This document shows, piece by piece, positions 46,301-58,220 of a DNA stretch of 64,000 nucleotides; position 1 is the stretch's first letter, and every line of letters starts with the position of its first letter. The translations under genes and the position numbers were made by a program. The stretch spans positions 317,072 through 381,071 of the forward strand of contig NMRA01000224.1 in the NCBI GenBank assembly GCA_002633005.1. The letters run 5' to 3'. The notes under the pieces were generated by a model, which was given only the letters and a program-made list of their open reading frames with translations, made no database searches and was not told the DNA's origin. Source of the DNA: Phoronis australis (lineage: Eukaryota > Phoronida > Phoronidae).

Positions 46301-49300
46301 TGTATGTGTTTTATGCAGTAAACGAGAGTAACTTGCGCAGACGACTTCAAGAGTTATGTTCAAAGGTTAATGGTCGTTTACAATACTACGAAACGAATTC
46401 AAAATCAATCAGTTTCCAAGCACATTATGAGTCCCATTATTAAACTTATATATAGATGAAAACCAAATAAACTGAAAATTTTATCAGCACAAGTGCTCAG
46501 ACACTCATTAAAAATTACTTATCGAAATTGGTCAGTTAAAACGTGCAACTGCCCTCCACCAATAGCGCCATCTTCCCAATAAGTGAATTGGAGGCGCCCC
46601 CCCTAAAATTCTCCCAGATTCCATTTGGCCGTTCGGGGTGCGAGTTGCTGACTGGTAAATGCGCGCGCCTGGGGGGGTTCGGGGTTGGGGCGAATGCAGA
46701 ATGCATAGCCTTGAATAAACCCCGTTTACCTTTTTTACCTTTTTTAGTAACAAGGTCCACAAATCCTAGGGTGGGTGCGCGCATGTGGTGAAATTCTGGT
46801 TGCCCCCCCTAACTCAAAATCCTGGATCCGCCCATGGTACCTTCCTGTGTTTCGAACTGTCAATCCCGAGTGTACTCGGTAACTTTACGCTTGAAAACGA
46901 CAATTTGACAATTGATTACTGAAGATGGTTCATTTCAGCAGCAACAAAATGCCACTTAATTCGCAAAAGCTCTTGATCGATACGCACTAGCCGGCCATGG
47001 ATACAGAGCTTAATCTAAACTGACGCGGATTATACCTATTAATCAATAAATTTGAATGTCACTCGACATGCTTGTCTGAAACTGGCAAGTTCACAGGTAA
47101 TTGGGGATTTAAAGAAGGATTAGCCGAATCTGTCTAAGCTATGGATAAAATCTGTACGATAAGCAAAGCAATGTGATTAGAACTTTCTTACTCAGTGCAC
47201 AGGGATTGAATAACAATATCTGACAATAGAGGGCGCGCTAGCTTGGCGATCATAATTATTCTAGCGCTCGCGGGACAGCTGTGGCGAAAATCTACACTAA
47301 TACACAACAGCTTTTTCTACAGTTTTGCTTGAAAAAACAGTTTACTCTGTTCCATCTTCAGAATGTTCGATTACAAATTGAAAATATGTCTGAAACTGCA
47401 GGCTTGACCTAAGCATTTACAAATTACCGAGTCCAGTAAAACTCACTGACGAAATCTAGGATGTCGATATAGTGGGGTGGGGGAAAGCTACATTTTTGCG
47501 GCGTGCTGGCGGATTTTCGTATTGGGACCGGAGGGGGTCTGCCTCGCAAATCCGTAATGCGACTGACCGATTGTAAAGTGAAATTCCCGTACTTTAGTGT
47601 ACGACATAAAATATAGAATCACCAGTTTCTAGCTCAAAGCCACCATTCGCATACGATTACAATGAGCCTACAAATTTTTAAATGTGGCTGAAAAGTAAGT
47701 GCCGACCAGTCCGATACAAAACTGGCGACTGAGAAAAATTAGGTCAAAGTGTCACCGAACGGTCCCTTTTCATAGGGAACAGACTAAAACTAAATTGAGC
47801 AAATACCAGTGGTAGGCCTAGAGTCCTTCGCTTGAACTACAAGCTGCAAAATTCCCAGTCATTTAGCAATTACCATTTTCTAAAGAAAGTAGGTAAAACC
47901 AAACGTGGCTGAAAAAAAGCATTGAGCGTCACTGGAACGAAAAAAAAATGACCTGACCCCATAATCCGACATTGTAGTAATGGTTCCCCATTCACTTTAG
48001 TGGCTGCAATTGTTTAGTGTACGCTTATGGTTCAGCACCGCCAAACCCGATCGCAAGACACTCCTACACATTGCGGAAGACACTGTGAAGAAACACTTAC
48101 AAATGCACATTTTTAAAGTTTGAAAATCCGTCTTAGAAGTTTCTACACACTTTCCTAATTTCCTAATCAAGTATCTAGTTTGCTGCAGATCGACGTATAC
48201 TCCGGTGTACATTCAGGGTCTGAAAGGTAATTTGATAGCTCAAATGCTCACAATTAATTAAATTCGACATGCATTTTTGTGATTTCAGTACGACCAGAAT
48301 TTGCTAATGGTGGCCATTCGGTGCAGACAGAGTGCAATGGCGGAGTTTCTGCTCGACAACGGAGTGGATCCTAACTTCGAAGCCGTGTTGATGGTACTGT
48401 TTACATATTTCTAGAGGCCATGTTTCCATATACAATTTATGTAGAAATTCAATTTCATAATTAAAAAAATGCAGCTCTGAGCTATAGTTCCGAAAGTGAT
48501 TATCACGCCGACATTAACCAATAATTAAACAGTAAATAAGATGATTATTCTGTGCTTGGTCCTGTTTCACTAGAATGTTCCACATAAACATAGAGTCAAA
48601 ACGGAGACTTACGACCAGTCTTGATGCCAATTGGCGTAAACCTCCGCAAAATTACGACATTTTGATGAGGCAGGCCCCTGATGTCGTATAAGCTGAAAAA
48701 ATTGACGACAGGTTAGGAAGAAATGAAGTTCAACACTTTCACTGTTGCAGGATATGAAAATTGAAGACGACAAAAAAGAATCTTGCTGTGATATGTACCG
48801 CATAGCCTGTCGACAGATGGCGTACGACTACGGAATGATGAATGTTGTTGAGATCATTGATTTGCTAAATAACTCTTTTCCCTCATATTTGACTCCGATG
48901 CCTCGAGCAGTACGGCTGCGAAGGCCTCCAAAACCATTACCTGAAATCGAAGACAGCGAATACAATGATATTAGTGATGAACAGTCTTCAAATGACGCTG
49001 CTCAGGAAAAAATGAAACAACCCGATGAAAAAAAGGAAAAAGTGAAAAGCAAACTGAATACGAAAAAAAGTATTGTGGAAGACAACACTCCTCCTGTACC
49101 GCCCAATCAAGAAATTGATAGAATGGATTTCGTTAGTGAATGGCGTAAGTCAGGGTGCACATATGGCGCATGCGCAAACGGAACGCTAGAGTTCCCCGGA
49201 TGGACAGTGCCAACAGTTCAAGAATCTCCCTTAAGTATCCAGTATAAGGAAACGAAGTCGTTAAACTTGCGGAAAAAGCACACTTTATCAAACGCGCAAC

Positions 49301-49665
49301 AATCCTTTGACGACAAGTTTATCAGTCACCTCAAAGTAAATTGTCGCGGAAGTTACAATCGGGAGAGAAAAATGTGGTCTCATGGAAACCACTCCCAATG
49401 GAAATCTAACAAACAGCGCCATGTTGGAAATGTATTTTCGGCGAGTCACACTGGTGCATTTTCAGATACCGATACAATTAATTCTTCGCCTTTCGGTTCC
49501 GGAATGTGTCGCAGTATGCAATCTAACAGATCGTATACGAGCAAACAATCAAGGAATAGCAGAATAACAGACTCTTCAGCCATAATCAAGAGTCCTACAA
49601 TTATGCGTAATACTCATCAGTCAACAACACATCTACGGTTTCCGAAGAAGCTCGCTAAACGTTAG
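39756..49665 (+). CDS. Ankyrin-repeat protein of unknown function, 5 exons, 598 residues
   Basis: Exons 39756-40379, 45547-45612, 45986-46072, 48289-48393, 48751-49665; all junctions are phase 0 with good GT-AG sites. The N-terminal 208 residues begin MSRSKDTFRPWSAPILRSGH, include a probable helix (SMQVVENVAKQMKLLQAEL) and become acidic and serine-rich. Residues 231-330 hold two ankyrin-type repeats (MHNAVRKGDIDLLEDLLDLP; LLMVAIRCRQSAMAEFLLDN) and a weaker third (YRIACRQMAYDYGMMNVVEI). The C-terminal 260 residues are charged and low in order, with a proline patch (RLRRPPKPLPEIED) and a basic end (LRFPKKLAKR). Probably a scaffold or adaptor; no orthologue recognised. ATG chosen as the first after an upstream stop-containing stretch. 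No AATAAA seen close after the stop. Confidence 0.85.
41120..41506 (-). pseudogene. GIY-YIG endonuclease fragment of a second Penelope-like element
   Basis: NNIIYLITCRKCPIQYVGQT, then LQTRFRNHRFNIIHK and LKREQFWIDRPNTLEPNGLN. The CxxC before QYVGQT and the NGLN end are typical of Penelope-like endonucleases that keep the CCHH-type linker. Different subfamily from 36711-36980. Flanked by related TTTCGCAAAGC sequences at 40859 and 41470. Confidence 0.85.
41735..41880. repeat. hAT-like repeat ending CTGGATCCGCCCCTG, copy 1
   Basis: CCCCCTAAAATTCTCCCA, then CAGTTCGGGAGTGCGA and AACTCAAAATCCTGGATCCG; the same blocks occur at 46590-46840. CAGGGGCGGATCCAGG-type ends are common for short hAT-like elements (general knowledge). 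Confidence 0.65.
43201..43390 (+). CDS. Possible orphan exon, cysteine-rich extracellular type
   Basis: Open between ATACTTGCAG and GTAAGC, phase 0 in and phase 1 out, 63 codons. Cysteines: KCYRNGNEC, SHYC, PSCECF, ERCFC, with two N-glycosylation sequons (NIT, NMT). Looks like part of a secreted or receptor ectodomain, but no partner exons were found and the family is not recognised. It sits on the same strand inside intron 1 of the ankyrin gene, whose protein is intracellular in character, so it would belong to another gene or be a relic. Confidence 0.35.
43985..44285. mobile_element. Hairpin element of TTCTTTTCTCA / TGAGAAAAAGAA words
   Basis: Left half has repeated TTCTTTTCTCACGA and TTCTTACAA words; right half has AATTGCGGTTAATGAAAAAA and CGTAAGAAAATAA words, so the halves are complementary in a loose way. 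Same architecture as 32089-32462. Confidence 0.5.
45087..45193. repeat. 26-bp tandem repeat, about 4 copies
   Basis: Unit CGTCAGACCTGAAGCATGTG + AACGGT, copies nearly identical. No spacers, so not CRISPR-like. Confidence 0.93.
45547..45612 (+). CDS. Ankyrin gene exon 2
   Basis: 22 codons, ENHEDDDDAPDVVMEMTFEE KQ, between TTTTCAG and GTGAGG. Acidic linker leading into the first ankyrin repeat. Confidence 0.8.
45986..46072 (+). CDS. Ankyrin gene exon 3: first repeat
   Basis: 29 codons: AMHNAVRKGDIDLLEDLLDL then PNADINMEW. TGTTACAG acceptor, GTAAGG donor. Confidence 0.87.
46583..46840. repeat. hAT-like repeat ending CTGGATCCGCCC, copy 2
   Basis: Second copy, in ankyrin gene intron 3, with an extra internal segment (about 46650-46790). 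Open frames here are by-products of the GC-rich repeat. Confidence 0.65.
47223..47236 (+). promoter_or_regulatory. CTCF-like motif
   Basis: ACAATAGAGGGCGC matches the CTCF core (CAnnAGRGGGCGC). Confidence 0.35.
48289..48393 (+). CDS. Ankyrin gene exon 4: second repeat
   Basis: 35 codons including QNLLMVAIRCRQSAMAEFLL and DNGVDPNFEA. TGATTTCAG acceptor; the donor (GTACTG) is weak. Confidence 0.85.
48751..49665 (+). CDS. Ankyrin gene exon 5: third repeat and tail
   Basis: 304 codons and stop. TTGCAG acceptor. Starts DMKIEDDKKESCCDMYRIAC, which forms the degenerate last repeat, then the long charged tail. Confidence 0.9.
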   Translation, partial: DMKIEDDKKESCCDMYRIACRQMAYDYGMMNVVEIIDLLNNSFPSYLTPMPRAVRLRRPPKPLPEIEDSEYNDISDEQSSNDAAQEKMKQPDEKKEKVKSKLNTKKSIVEDNTPPVPPNQEIDRMDFVSEWRKSGCTYGACANGTLEFPGWTVPTVQESPLSIQYKETKSLNLRKKHTLSNAQQSFDDKFISHLKVNCRGSYNRERKMWSHGNHSQWKSNKQRHVGNVFSASHTGAFSDTDTINSSPFGSGMCRSMQSNRSYTSKQSRNSRITDSSAIIKSPTIMRNTHQSTTHLRFPKKLAKR

Positions 49666-52311
49666 CAATTAAGGGCGAAATACAATAGTTATCTCCCTTT
49701 CTCCCAGCAGCATAGAACTTCAGGCCTCAACGCTGGTAAACTGGGCTGAATCTCTCAAGTGAGGCAGTGTGGTCACGTGCTTCACTGATAATGCACGGCG
49801 ACACCTTGCGCAATCTTGCGTTTTCGCGAGACGTCCACAGAACGCGACCTTGGATGATTACGCTGGCGGGATGAAGACGTCATGACACTGATTGCCACCA
49901 ATTACGTGCAATAATGAAGAGTAATCATTGGTACTTCCTTGAGTGCATTTCAAGGTGTAGATACATGTACTTCTTAGTCTCTACAGTGAACCGTTTCACC
50001 TGATGTGGGGGGGGGGGGTGGCGCAAAGGCAGTTCTCGAAGGAAAACTCCGGCTTTGGCCGTAAAAACGGTATTTCGGCATCTCTTCGATGGGGCGGGTT
50101 ATGGTCTCGCTTGTGGCTTCTCCACCTTGTACACCAACTGAGTTTCGATATTATTTGATCAAGTTGATTGCTTATGAACAAAAAACTGACAAGTATCGAA
50201 CACATTACTATTGCCGCACTTGATGTTTACCCAGCGCTATGTCCACTCACCTATATGTTTCTCCAGCCCAGCGCCCACTCGTCTCCATGTTTACCAACCC
50301 TATTACCACACGTTTCTGTTTTCCCAGCCCTATGTTCACTCGTTTTCATATTCTCCCAGCCCTATGTCAGCAAATAGTTTAGTCTCCACTGAAACCTCCT
50401 GCTAAAAGTCCTAAGAAATTACCTTGATGTTAAAAACTAGAAGTAACATAGTTTAGGTTAACTATTCCCCTATGCTTACTTCGTTTGAAATTGATATCAA
50501 ATGAGAAAGAAAACATATTGAAGATTTCCTGGCTATAAATTAATTTTCATTTCATTCGGCGCATTCATCAAAAAATGGCAACATTCAACAGCTCATTAGT
50601 GTCTAATACTGTACTGTCCACCGTAGTTTTATAACATATCTTGTCGTATTAAAGTCAGCCACCACACTAATCTCAGAATTTTCTTGATAAGAACTGGCGC
50701 AACATATTGTCTTCACCTGACTCTTTACCTTCTAAGAAAAGACACTCTTCATACAATCAATGATATCTACCGATGAGATTTTTTGCAAATGTTTTTTTTA
50801 CGCAACCTAAATGCGTCTTTCTTTTGCTTCTATTTTCGCAAAAGTCTGGGAGACCAGCGACTCTCAACTTCCCCACTGTTGAAGTCCATGACTTTCAGGT
50901 GACAACTCAATCCTGTGATTAAGTGATTATTACCCACTAAAACTACGTGCGTAGGTAATTACCAGTTGTAATTACCAGGGTATCGTGTTTTTCCAGAGCG
51001 AATTGGGCAAATAAGAAAGGCGAGTACTATTTAATTTTGACCAAGTCATTCGAAATTGTTTGAGACTCAGTCAGCGATGCGTTAGATAGTCAAACACTTG
51101 AAACATTATAAAATTTAAAAAAAATTTTGGCTTACACTTACCATCATGTGTTTTCAAAAAGTTTTGTCCCTGCATAGAGCAAATTTTATACAGATGCTGA
51201 TCAAATTTCGTTGCGAAATTTATCGATATTTTATCAACATTCGTGATCACAAGATCATTCAATTCTTAAGCAAACTGCGTGTATGTTACCATATATTGCC
51301 TGGTCAGAGTTATCTCCACAAGTAGTATTTTCAAACAAAAAGCACTCCGTTTTCATGTAAAACATGGAAAACAGTGCCAATCTACAATTTTTGCTTTTGA
51401 CAACTCGGGTTCATTTCTTCTGCTTTGTTTCTTGCAAAACTAGTTTTGGCGGACTCTCGGGGAGGTCGTCGATTTCCACGATATATTGGTTTGGAACTGA
51501 GTTCTTGATGAGTCGACTAACCGACTAGCCGGTCTCCCTTCGTGGTTGAGCGAAGCGTGAGTTCAACAGTATGATGTGCAACATCTTAGACTTTGGCGTT
51601 ACATGTACTATAATCTATGATACCGGCATATCGTGCACCGACACCGAGCGTTAATATTGCAGTGAAATCGAAATGTAGTACGACCCGACAAAAAGTACCG
51701 GTGTGAAGGTCATTATTAATTAGTTACACCAGCTTTCGACAAGTTCCATCAACATATCGACTTGTTATTCGCGAAAAAAATAAACAATAAAAGATCACAG
51801 TCCACAGCCTATACGCGGGAAAATGGCGGTCGCAAGGTCCCAAGCTCCTAGTGATCCTAGTGGTAAAAATAAATGTACAAGTCTCTTAATATGTATTTTT
51901 GGGGGGTAATTACTACCAGAGAACTGTGTTATTGTCTATCGAGCACAAAATTTCACACATGTGTGCCGGCAAAAGTGACTGCGAGTTAGACGGGCGTGGT
52001 ACTTACTTCAAGGTCACGTGGTCATTGGCCTAGAAGATTTTGCAGACAAGCGAAAGAAAACTCAGTCACGCAACCAAATCAAAGCATTTTTGATGAAAAG
52101 ACTATTGCTGACTTTATACTAGTCTGAATATCAAGCGGACGGCAGGATAATAACAAATGGCGGCCATAACTGCCATCTTGAATGGACGTTTCATTACTTC
52201 ACTCGTTTAAGAAACAAAAACAAAAATAAAAACATGGCATTCTTTTGACATTTAAGTAGATAAAATACAAAATGACGCAGCACAGGGAGTCAACAATAGT
52301 CTAAAACTGAC

Positions 52312-52448
52312 CAGTTGCTCCATCTGAAGTGGAAAAGTAACGTCAACGAATGCTCGAAATCTTTCCTGAGTATCAGGTTTGGTCAAAGTTAATTTGTACT
52401 CGCCATTTGAATAACGGGAGTTGATCATCACTGTGGTGTCGAATGAGG
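52312..52448 (-). CDS. Possible orphan exon (beta-rich)
   Basis: Open from TTTTAATAG to a GTCAGT donor, phase 1 in and 0 out: SFDTTVMINSRYSNGEYKLT and QERFRAFVDVTFPLQMEQL. Alternating hydrophobic pattern suggests an immunoglobulin-like fold, but no hallmark cysteines. No partner exons found. Confidence 0.28.
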
Positions 52449-53429
52449 CTATTAAAATTAGACAATATTGTCTGTATCTCGACCAACACAAAAGGCAAGA
52501 ACAGAGAATCCGTGTACATCCTGATTTGTTTTGCCTGTACATGAATACAAAGTTGCTTCTCCGAATTATAAATCTGACGATGCTTAATTCGTTTGACGTC
52601 AAGTACTTAATCCTTTTTGTTGTGCGCGAGCAAACGTACGGGTTCCATTAGTGGTGATTGTTCTCATTGGAAAGGCGTCACGGCATCGCATTGATACGTA
52701 TTTCTATTCACAGAGTAAACGTGTGCTCAGGGCTTGAATATCGTTACACTGTTAATTTCTTCTAAATTATCTTGGACAAAAACACCATATATTTTTATCA
52801 AGTTATGCGTAACATGTGGCCACACATAAGCAAGCAGCCGGCACTCAATAAGTCGATCGGTGCACATTTGCCGAAATAGTTCAGCTACGTCCCAGGTAGA
52901 AACTTTAATTTTGCAGTAAGCGAAAATTTTTAAGTCGCATATCCCCGTATAGATTGGCGACCATAAGCGTTTCATTCAAATTATATAATGCTGCAGAAGA
53001 GGAAATTAAGGTGATCGGAATGCTTTGATCATGAGGAAATTTTAATAAAATATCGTTAATATCACGGCATCGAGTCCGCTCGCTTCAGTAAGACGACAAA
53101 CGTTTGCAATTCCACAGGTGATTGCGGGGAAGGGAGTGAGCAAGGAACCCCCGAACAAAAACAAAGCCAATGCAAATTAAGGGCCTACGCGGGAATTTTC
53201 AATGGAGAATTGTGGACGCCCTTCCCCCCTACGACAACATATATCCGCCAATGATTTTTATTCGATAAAGCTGTTGAAAAATTGTAGACCACTACGCCAT
53301 TTTATATCACTTGACTTGCTTTTAAAGCTGTCATCTGAACTTGCTGTTTGATCGGAAAAAACATCCGGAGCAAGATATTTTCAATGAGCAAAGATATTTC
53401 GGCACAAAACAATTCAAAAAGGTCCTATA

Positions 53430-53620
53430 AAAACATGAGCAAAGCCGCAGAAATCGCTTTCGCATTACATCCGGGCTATCATTCACTCCCTCGCATACAT
53501 TCGCACTAAGACTGAGCTCAGAGGAGTAGGAGACACTTTTGTGCAATGCTCGATTGTCAGCTAGTGAAACCAAATTTCCAACCCATCGCTCACGAACAAG
53601 AGTCCGGAGCTCAAGCGGCT
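53430..53620 (-). repeat. tRNA-derived SINE (family A), copy 2
   Basis: Reverse complement shares TTGAGCTCCGGACTC, GTCTCCTACTCCTCTGAGCT and TAATGCGAAAGCGATTTCTG with 19512-19740. The B-box region is degraded. Confidence 0.75.
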
Positions 53621-53854
53621 TGATCCCGTAGCCAGGGGGGTTCGGAGGGTTCGATCGAATCCCCTGCCCCACCCCCGCGGAAAAAGTCCAGCATCAGCCT
53701 CTCCGTTAAAGCTAGGATATAGATGCAGAACAGCAACAGAATGGTTGCAGCTACTCGTACTACAACTACTGTCAGTGGTGCACAGCCTCGCAGATTTCAT
53801 ACGAGCAACAAACTTCATTAAGTATGTTTCCAAGGTTACATGCCACTATTCCGA

Positions 53855-53955
53855 GGGTTAAGTACTCCGAAGGTTCACTACTCTGAAGGTTCACCACTCC
53901 GCAGGTTACCTTCGAAAGGTTTTTACTTCGAACGTTCACAATTCCGAAACCAGAA
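53855..53955. repeat. Short degenerate tandem repeat ACTCCGAAGGTTCACT
   Basis: About five copies of ~18 bases (CTCCGAAGGTTCACTA, CTCTGAAGGTTCACCA, CTCCGCAGGTTACC). Related words with opposite sense (TTCGAAGTAGTGAACTTT) occur near 54645, suggesting the arm of a further hairpin element. Confidence 0.55.
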
Positions 53956-54619
53956 TTCCGACAGTACATTACTCTGATTGTCTGCTAGTGAGTCGGAACT
54001 GACATGAATATTTTTTTTTTGTCCATTTGTGTCCATTTAGTACCATTTTAAGGGTGTGCTATATATAGTTGTCATTAAAACATTGATTATATTGTTTACA
54101 AATGAGCTCAGTTCCAATTACTGCCAATCGTGATTCTTGAATCTAAGTAACGACTCCTTCTCAAGCAGGGACTCAACAACGGTGGTTTTAAGTTTTATAA
54201 GACTGAATGAGATTCTCAGACTTTGTGAAGACTGACAGGACAATGTAGTCTACTAACTACATTTAATTTCGGTAAGGTCATGCGCGAGGTTGAGGTGGGA
54301 GAGGTTGAGGCGAAGTGGTCCTAAACCTTTCAGTGACGCAATGAAATGATGCGACATTGACACGGGTTTGATAAATGTATCGTGGTTGATAGTTCATCAA
54401 TATTCCTACTTCATTCTCTCTTAGAAATGCAAGTACGTACTCATTTTTCTGTATTCTTAAGCCATAGCAGCAATTTAGCATTCGCATGAAATTCAAATAG
54501 AGTTTTTTATTATCCGGGCGTGGTTTTCGGTATAGGTACAACACTGAGTGCATCTAATAAGCGAAGAGTGGTTTACTTTTGCATGCAAAAGTATAAAAAT
54601 TACACCTGGGTCCAAAATT

Positions 54620-55805
54620 TTAGATATATTCTGAGTGAGTGAACTTTCGAAGTAGTGAACTTTTGGAATAGTGGGCTGTAATCACGACCAAGATTTCGCT
54701 CGTGTTTTACGACCGAAATTGTTCGCCCATAATTACGCTCGTGATCACGACCGAAATTTCGCTCGTATTTTCAGATTGAAATCGTATGGCCATAATTACG
54801 CTCGTGATTACGACCGAGACTTCGCTAGTGTTTTACGACCGAAATCGCTATATCCAATAATAAATTGGTTTGCAGGTCAGGCGTGAGCTCGAAAGAAGGT
54901 TCACGCTAGTATTTTTGCTCGTAATTTTAGCAAGTATAGTCATTATATTTAAATTACGAGTACACGAAACCACCACCCATTAAATAAATACGCAGTTGAT
55001 ACTGTTTTATTATGCCAATGGTTTGTTATTCAAATTTCTTGAACAAAGAGTGAGTGATTTACCAACAACATTTAAAAATTTTACAGCATAACCCCCTAAA
55101 ACCGTTTTGAGCCAATGTTTTTTGCAATGTCATATGGCATCTGCAGGCATTGTTAAGAGTAAAAAAATAATTGTACGTGGTCTGATACAAGTTGTATCAG
55201 ACGTGCACAGGCTGTTGTTTATGTTTTGTAAATATATAGTTAAAACCGAGCTGAGGAGCTCAAGGGTTCAGAAGTTTAGACCCAGTGGGACTCAAATCCA
55301 AAACCTCGACTAAAGAAAGCGGTCATTTATCACACTAGGCCTACTGTTAAGAGTAAAAGAATGAAACTTTGCCTAAATAAATAAAAAACATGATTATTTT
55401 AACAAATCATATAAACCATTGTCAGACAACCTGCTAGATATCAATATGTACTAAAACGGACAACTTTCAAGTGCCTGGGATGGCCAGGACAACAAGTAAA
55501 AACATTTCAGCCGGTCTTTGATATTTTCAACCTTTTGCACTTTTGTACATGTACTTTCCACCTGAGATTTTACCTTCTGAATACTTCATAACATGTGAAA
55601 AATACGAGCGTGAAATTACGATGGTAAATTTACGTGCGAAAATACGTACGTAAAATTACGAACGTAAAATTAGGCCTACGAGCGAAAATGTTAGCCTAAA
55701 GTTAAGAGCGCACAACTGCTTCAGAGCTCACAAACCAAATCTCATTCGATAAAACGATTTCGGTCGTAAAATACGAGCGAAGTCTCGGTCGTAATTACGC
55801 ACTGA
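54620..55805. mobile_element. Hairpin-like element of ACGACCGAAATTTCGCTCG repeats
   Basis: 54680-54850 holds three ~66-bp copies of ACGCTCGTGATTACGACCGA-type sequence; 55750-55800 carries the inverse (TTCGGTCGTAAAATACGAGC, GTCTCGGTCGTAATTACGC). A SINE lies between. The 66-bp repeat happens to stay open as a 22-residue repeat. Confidence 0.55.
55175..55345 (-). repeat. tRNA-derived SINE (family B), copy 2
   Basis: Matches 3010-3225: GGTCTGATACAAGTTGTATC, GAGCTGAGGAGCTCAAGG and GGGACTCAAATCCAAAACCT (degraded B box on the minus strand). Confidence 0.7.
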
Positions 55806-56437
55806 CACTTTCAACAGTAAGGCCCGCGATACTTTCTGGGCCACATTACATCCGAATTTGAGCTGCGTTCTTTGCGAGCAACCGTTACTGCATCCTGATT
55901 ATTGGTATTACAAATTTTGTCTTATTTCAGGAACGTAGTTGAGAGCCCCCTAATTAAGCTGCGTCAAGGGCCTGGCCGAGAAATCTACAGTGTCGACGTT
56001 TGCAAAACATCAAAGGTCCATTGTTCTAGTTCGAACCACCCCCCGCTCAATGCTGGCTACGGGCCTGAAGCCACCGAGTGACATTGCCAAGGAACGAATG
56101 ATACTTTCATTTCGTTTGTCATGCATGAATTACAGCCACCGTTAACTCTGGGTTCTCTTCATATCAAGGTGGACGGTGGTGCCCGTATTCAAAAGCTACA
56201 CACGCGCAATAACCTCGTGGGCAAACGAGAAAACGAAGACAAATAGCGAGATTGTAAATAATCCGGAGGGAAAACTCGGCCAAATTTGCTCAACCCAAAT
56301 TATGAGACGCTGCCATCACGACATTGTCGATCCAAAGGATGCTTTAGAGAACAAAAAAACCCCGAGATGTCGCCAGCACGTCCTATTTGTCATAATTGGG
56401 TGAGCCCCTCGGGCCATCAAGTGGGTTCCTTTGCTGC

Positions 56438-58032
56438 TTAAAGGTTTAATTAGTCTTTTTTAGCGTCTTAATCGGTCTATATCCACATCGCCTCTTACGG
56501 TCGACCTCACCTTGCCGAGAGGTGTCGCGTTAACCTGCGAGGAAGGTGAGAGGCGACGCAACGACGTCAGTGGTTCGTCTGCAGAGTGACTGCCACTATA
56601 TTGCGGTGCATCGGTTCCCGCTTGTCCGAATTATGAAGCTGCAAAGAAAACGGGTATATCGTTTTTTCGACTTCCTGGAGAGCCCTAAAGAAGTGGCTCG
56701 CGGTAGTGAATAATGAAAGGTATTCTGTTAATAGCAAGTATGAGGCCGTGAAACATCTCCGTGTCTGTTGCCGGCATTTAGTCGACTGTGATTTCTCTGA
56801 CGAATTGCGGCTTACCAAAGAACTATCCATACGTTCCGTTGCCTGTGCATGTTCACGGCGCCTCTCTAGTATACTGATCAGTGTATTCTGGTTCGAACTG
56901 ATAGCCTGTGAAACCTAACGATTTGACCCGTGAAGTCTTCGTCGGATGAGCTCTTGACTAAGTCGGGGATTGGCGCCGGGCGAGTTGTCATGTAGATGTT
57001 TATATTCTGCGTTCTGTTTCAAAATGAATTATTTTCATCCTAAAATGCTCCTAACCAATGCTTGTATGAAACTGAAACAAAGTCTGTCTCATTAGATACA
57101 GTGTGTAATTCCTTGGAGTGCTCGTGAGTGCAAATGTTTTGAGAAGCCAGCAATGAATAAAACACTGCGTTAGGCTACCAGCTTTTGATGCCGGCATTGA
57201 AAGGTAATTGACCGGGTACCGAGGCCGTGTGAGCGGATGCTAATTCAGTGTTTGCTGACAGAAAGCTGTTGTGAAACAATTACTCGATTTTATATGTTAT
57301 TGTCACATGTTAGGGGAATCTTTTTTTAGAAATACAAAATACATTATTCAAATCATTGTTACTGTATAACCTTTGCCCTGACGGTTTGTGGAAGGGGAAC
57401 TTCGCGGCCCCCGACAAGTAAGTAGATTTTCAGTTTCGTGGCTAATTCACATAAATAATTACGTGCGCAATATTTCTTTGGCTCTCTATTATAGTCTTTT
57501 CGCGACTGGAGGTTTAGTTTCCAACTTAAGCTGGTTTATGTTCGTGCCAGTCCCGGCGGCCGCGACGGGCCCGATCGGGTTCCAAGCCACTGGCCTGAAT
57601 AACAAGCGTTTTGTGTGTTTAGAACTAAAAAAAAAAAACAAGTATAAACAACACAGATCTAGGGTCTCCTGTGTGTATTTCACGGAAGAATATTTTGAAT
57701 TTATCTCCGAATAGACCCCAAACTCCTGCTACATTACCCTTGGTAAATTGGCCTGTCGAACTTCGTAGGCTAAGGTGTGTCCAAATACCAGTAAATCCGT
57801 AACAACGAAATAAAACAACACATTTTATAAGAACTCGGTATATTTTAAGGGTTTTACATCGAAGTTTGATGATTTATTGGTGTGAAACCAATTACGTCAA
57901 GTTGGATGAATTTCAACACCTCCGTCTTCCTTCAGGTGTCAGGTAACGCAACCGAACGTGTCGTTATCTAGTAGAACTACTCGACCTAGATTGATACCAA
58001 ATAGATTGTTTTTAGGTGACTTTCTCCTTTAA
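56438..58032 (+). mobile_element. THAP-type transposon remnant, copy B
   Basis: Runs from TTAAAGGTTTAATTAGTC to TTTCTCCTTTAA and mirrors copy A along most of its length, including TTCAACACCTCCGTCTTCCT and CCTCGGTGCCCGGTCAATT-type blocks. Its left end has lost part of the terminal repeat. Confidence 0.75.
56606..56850 (+). pseudogene. THAP-like domain fragment (copy B), frameshifted
   Basis: CGASVPACPNYEAAKKTGIS and FFRLPGEP, then after a frame change LKKWLAVVNNERYSVNSKYE and AVKHLRVC. Same domain as 21407-21625, broken differently. Confidence 0.6.
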
Positions 58033-58220
58033 CATGCATATGAAATGTAGCTATAGACCCTATTCACGCTGACAGGAGGCGAGTTCCAAAACGAGGCTCG
58101 CCACGATAGCTGCATTCCGCGTTGCTCGAACGGCTAGGAAAAATACGGACATTCAACCAAAGGTACTATATCCCAAGCTTAGGTAACTATAAAATCTTTG
58201 ATTCAACTGTCTGTTTTACA

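Larger units (their letters stand above)
46073..48288. other. Ankyrin gene intron 3
   Basis: 2.2 kb with the hAT-like repeat at 46583-46840 and a CTCF-like site at 47223; otherwise nothing recognised. Confidence 0.6.

Noticed and set aside
46543-46791. Overlapping open frames on both strands
   Set aside because: GC-rich hAT-like repeat sequence shared with 41735-41880.
54671-54886. Open frame with a DHDRNFARIFRLKS-type peptide repeat
   Set aside because: Explained by the 66-bp DNA repeat; encoded peptide has no other support.
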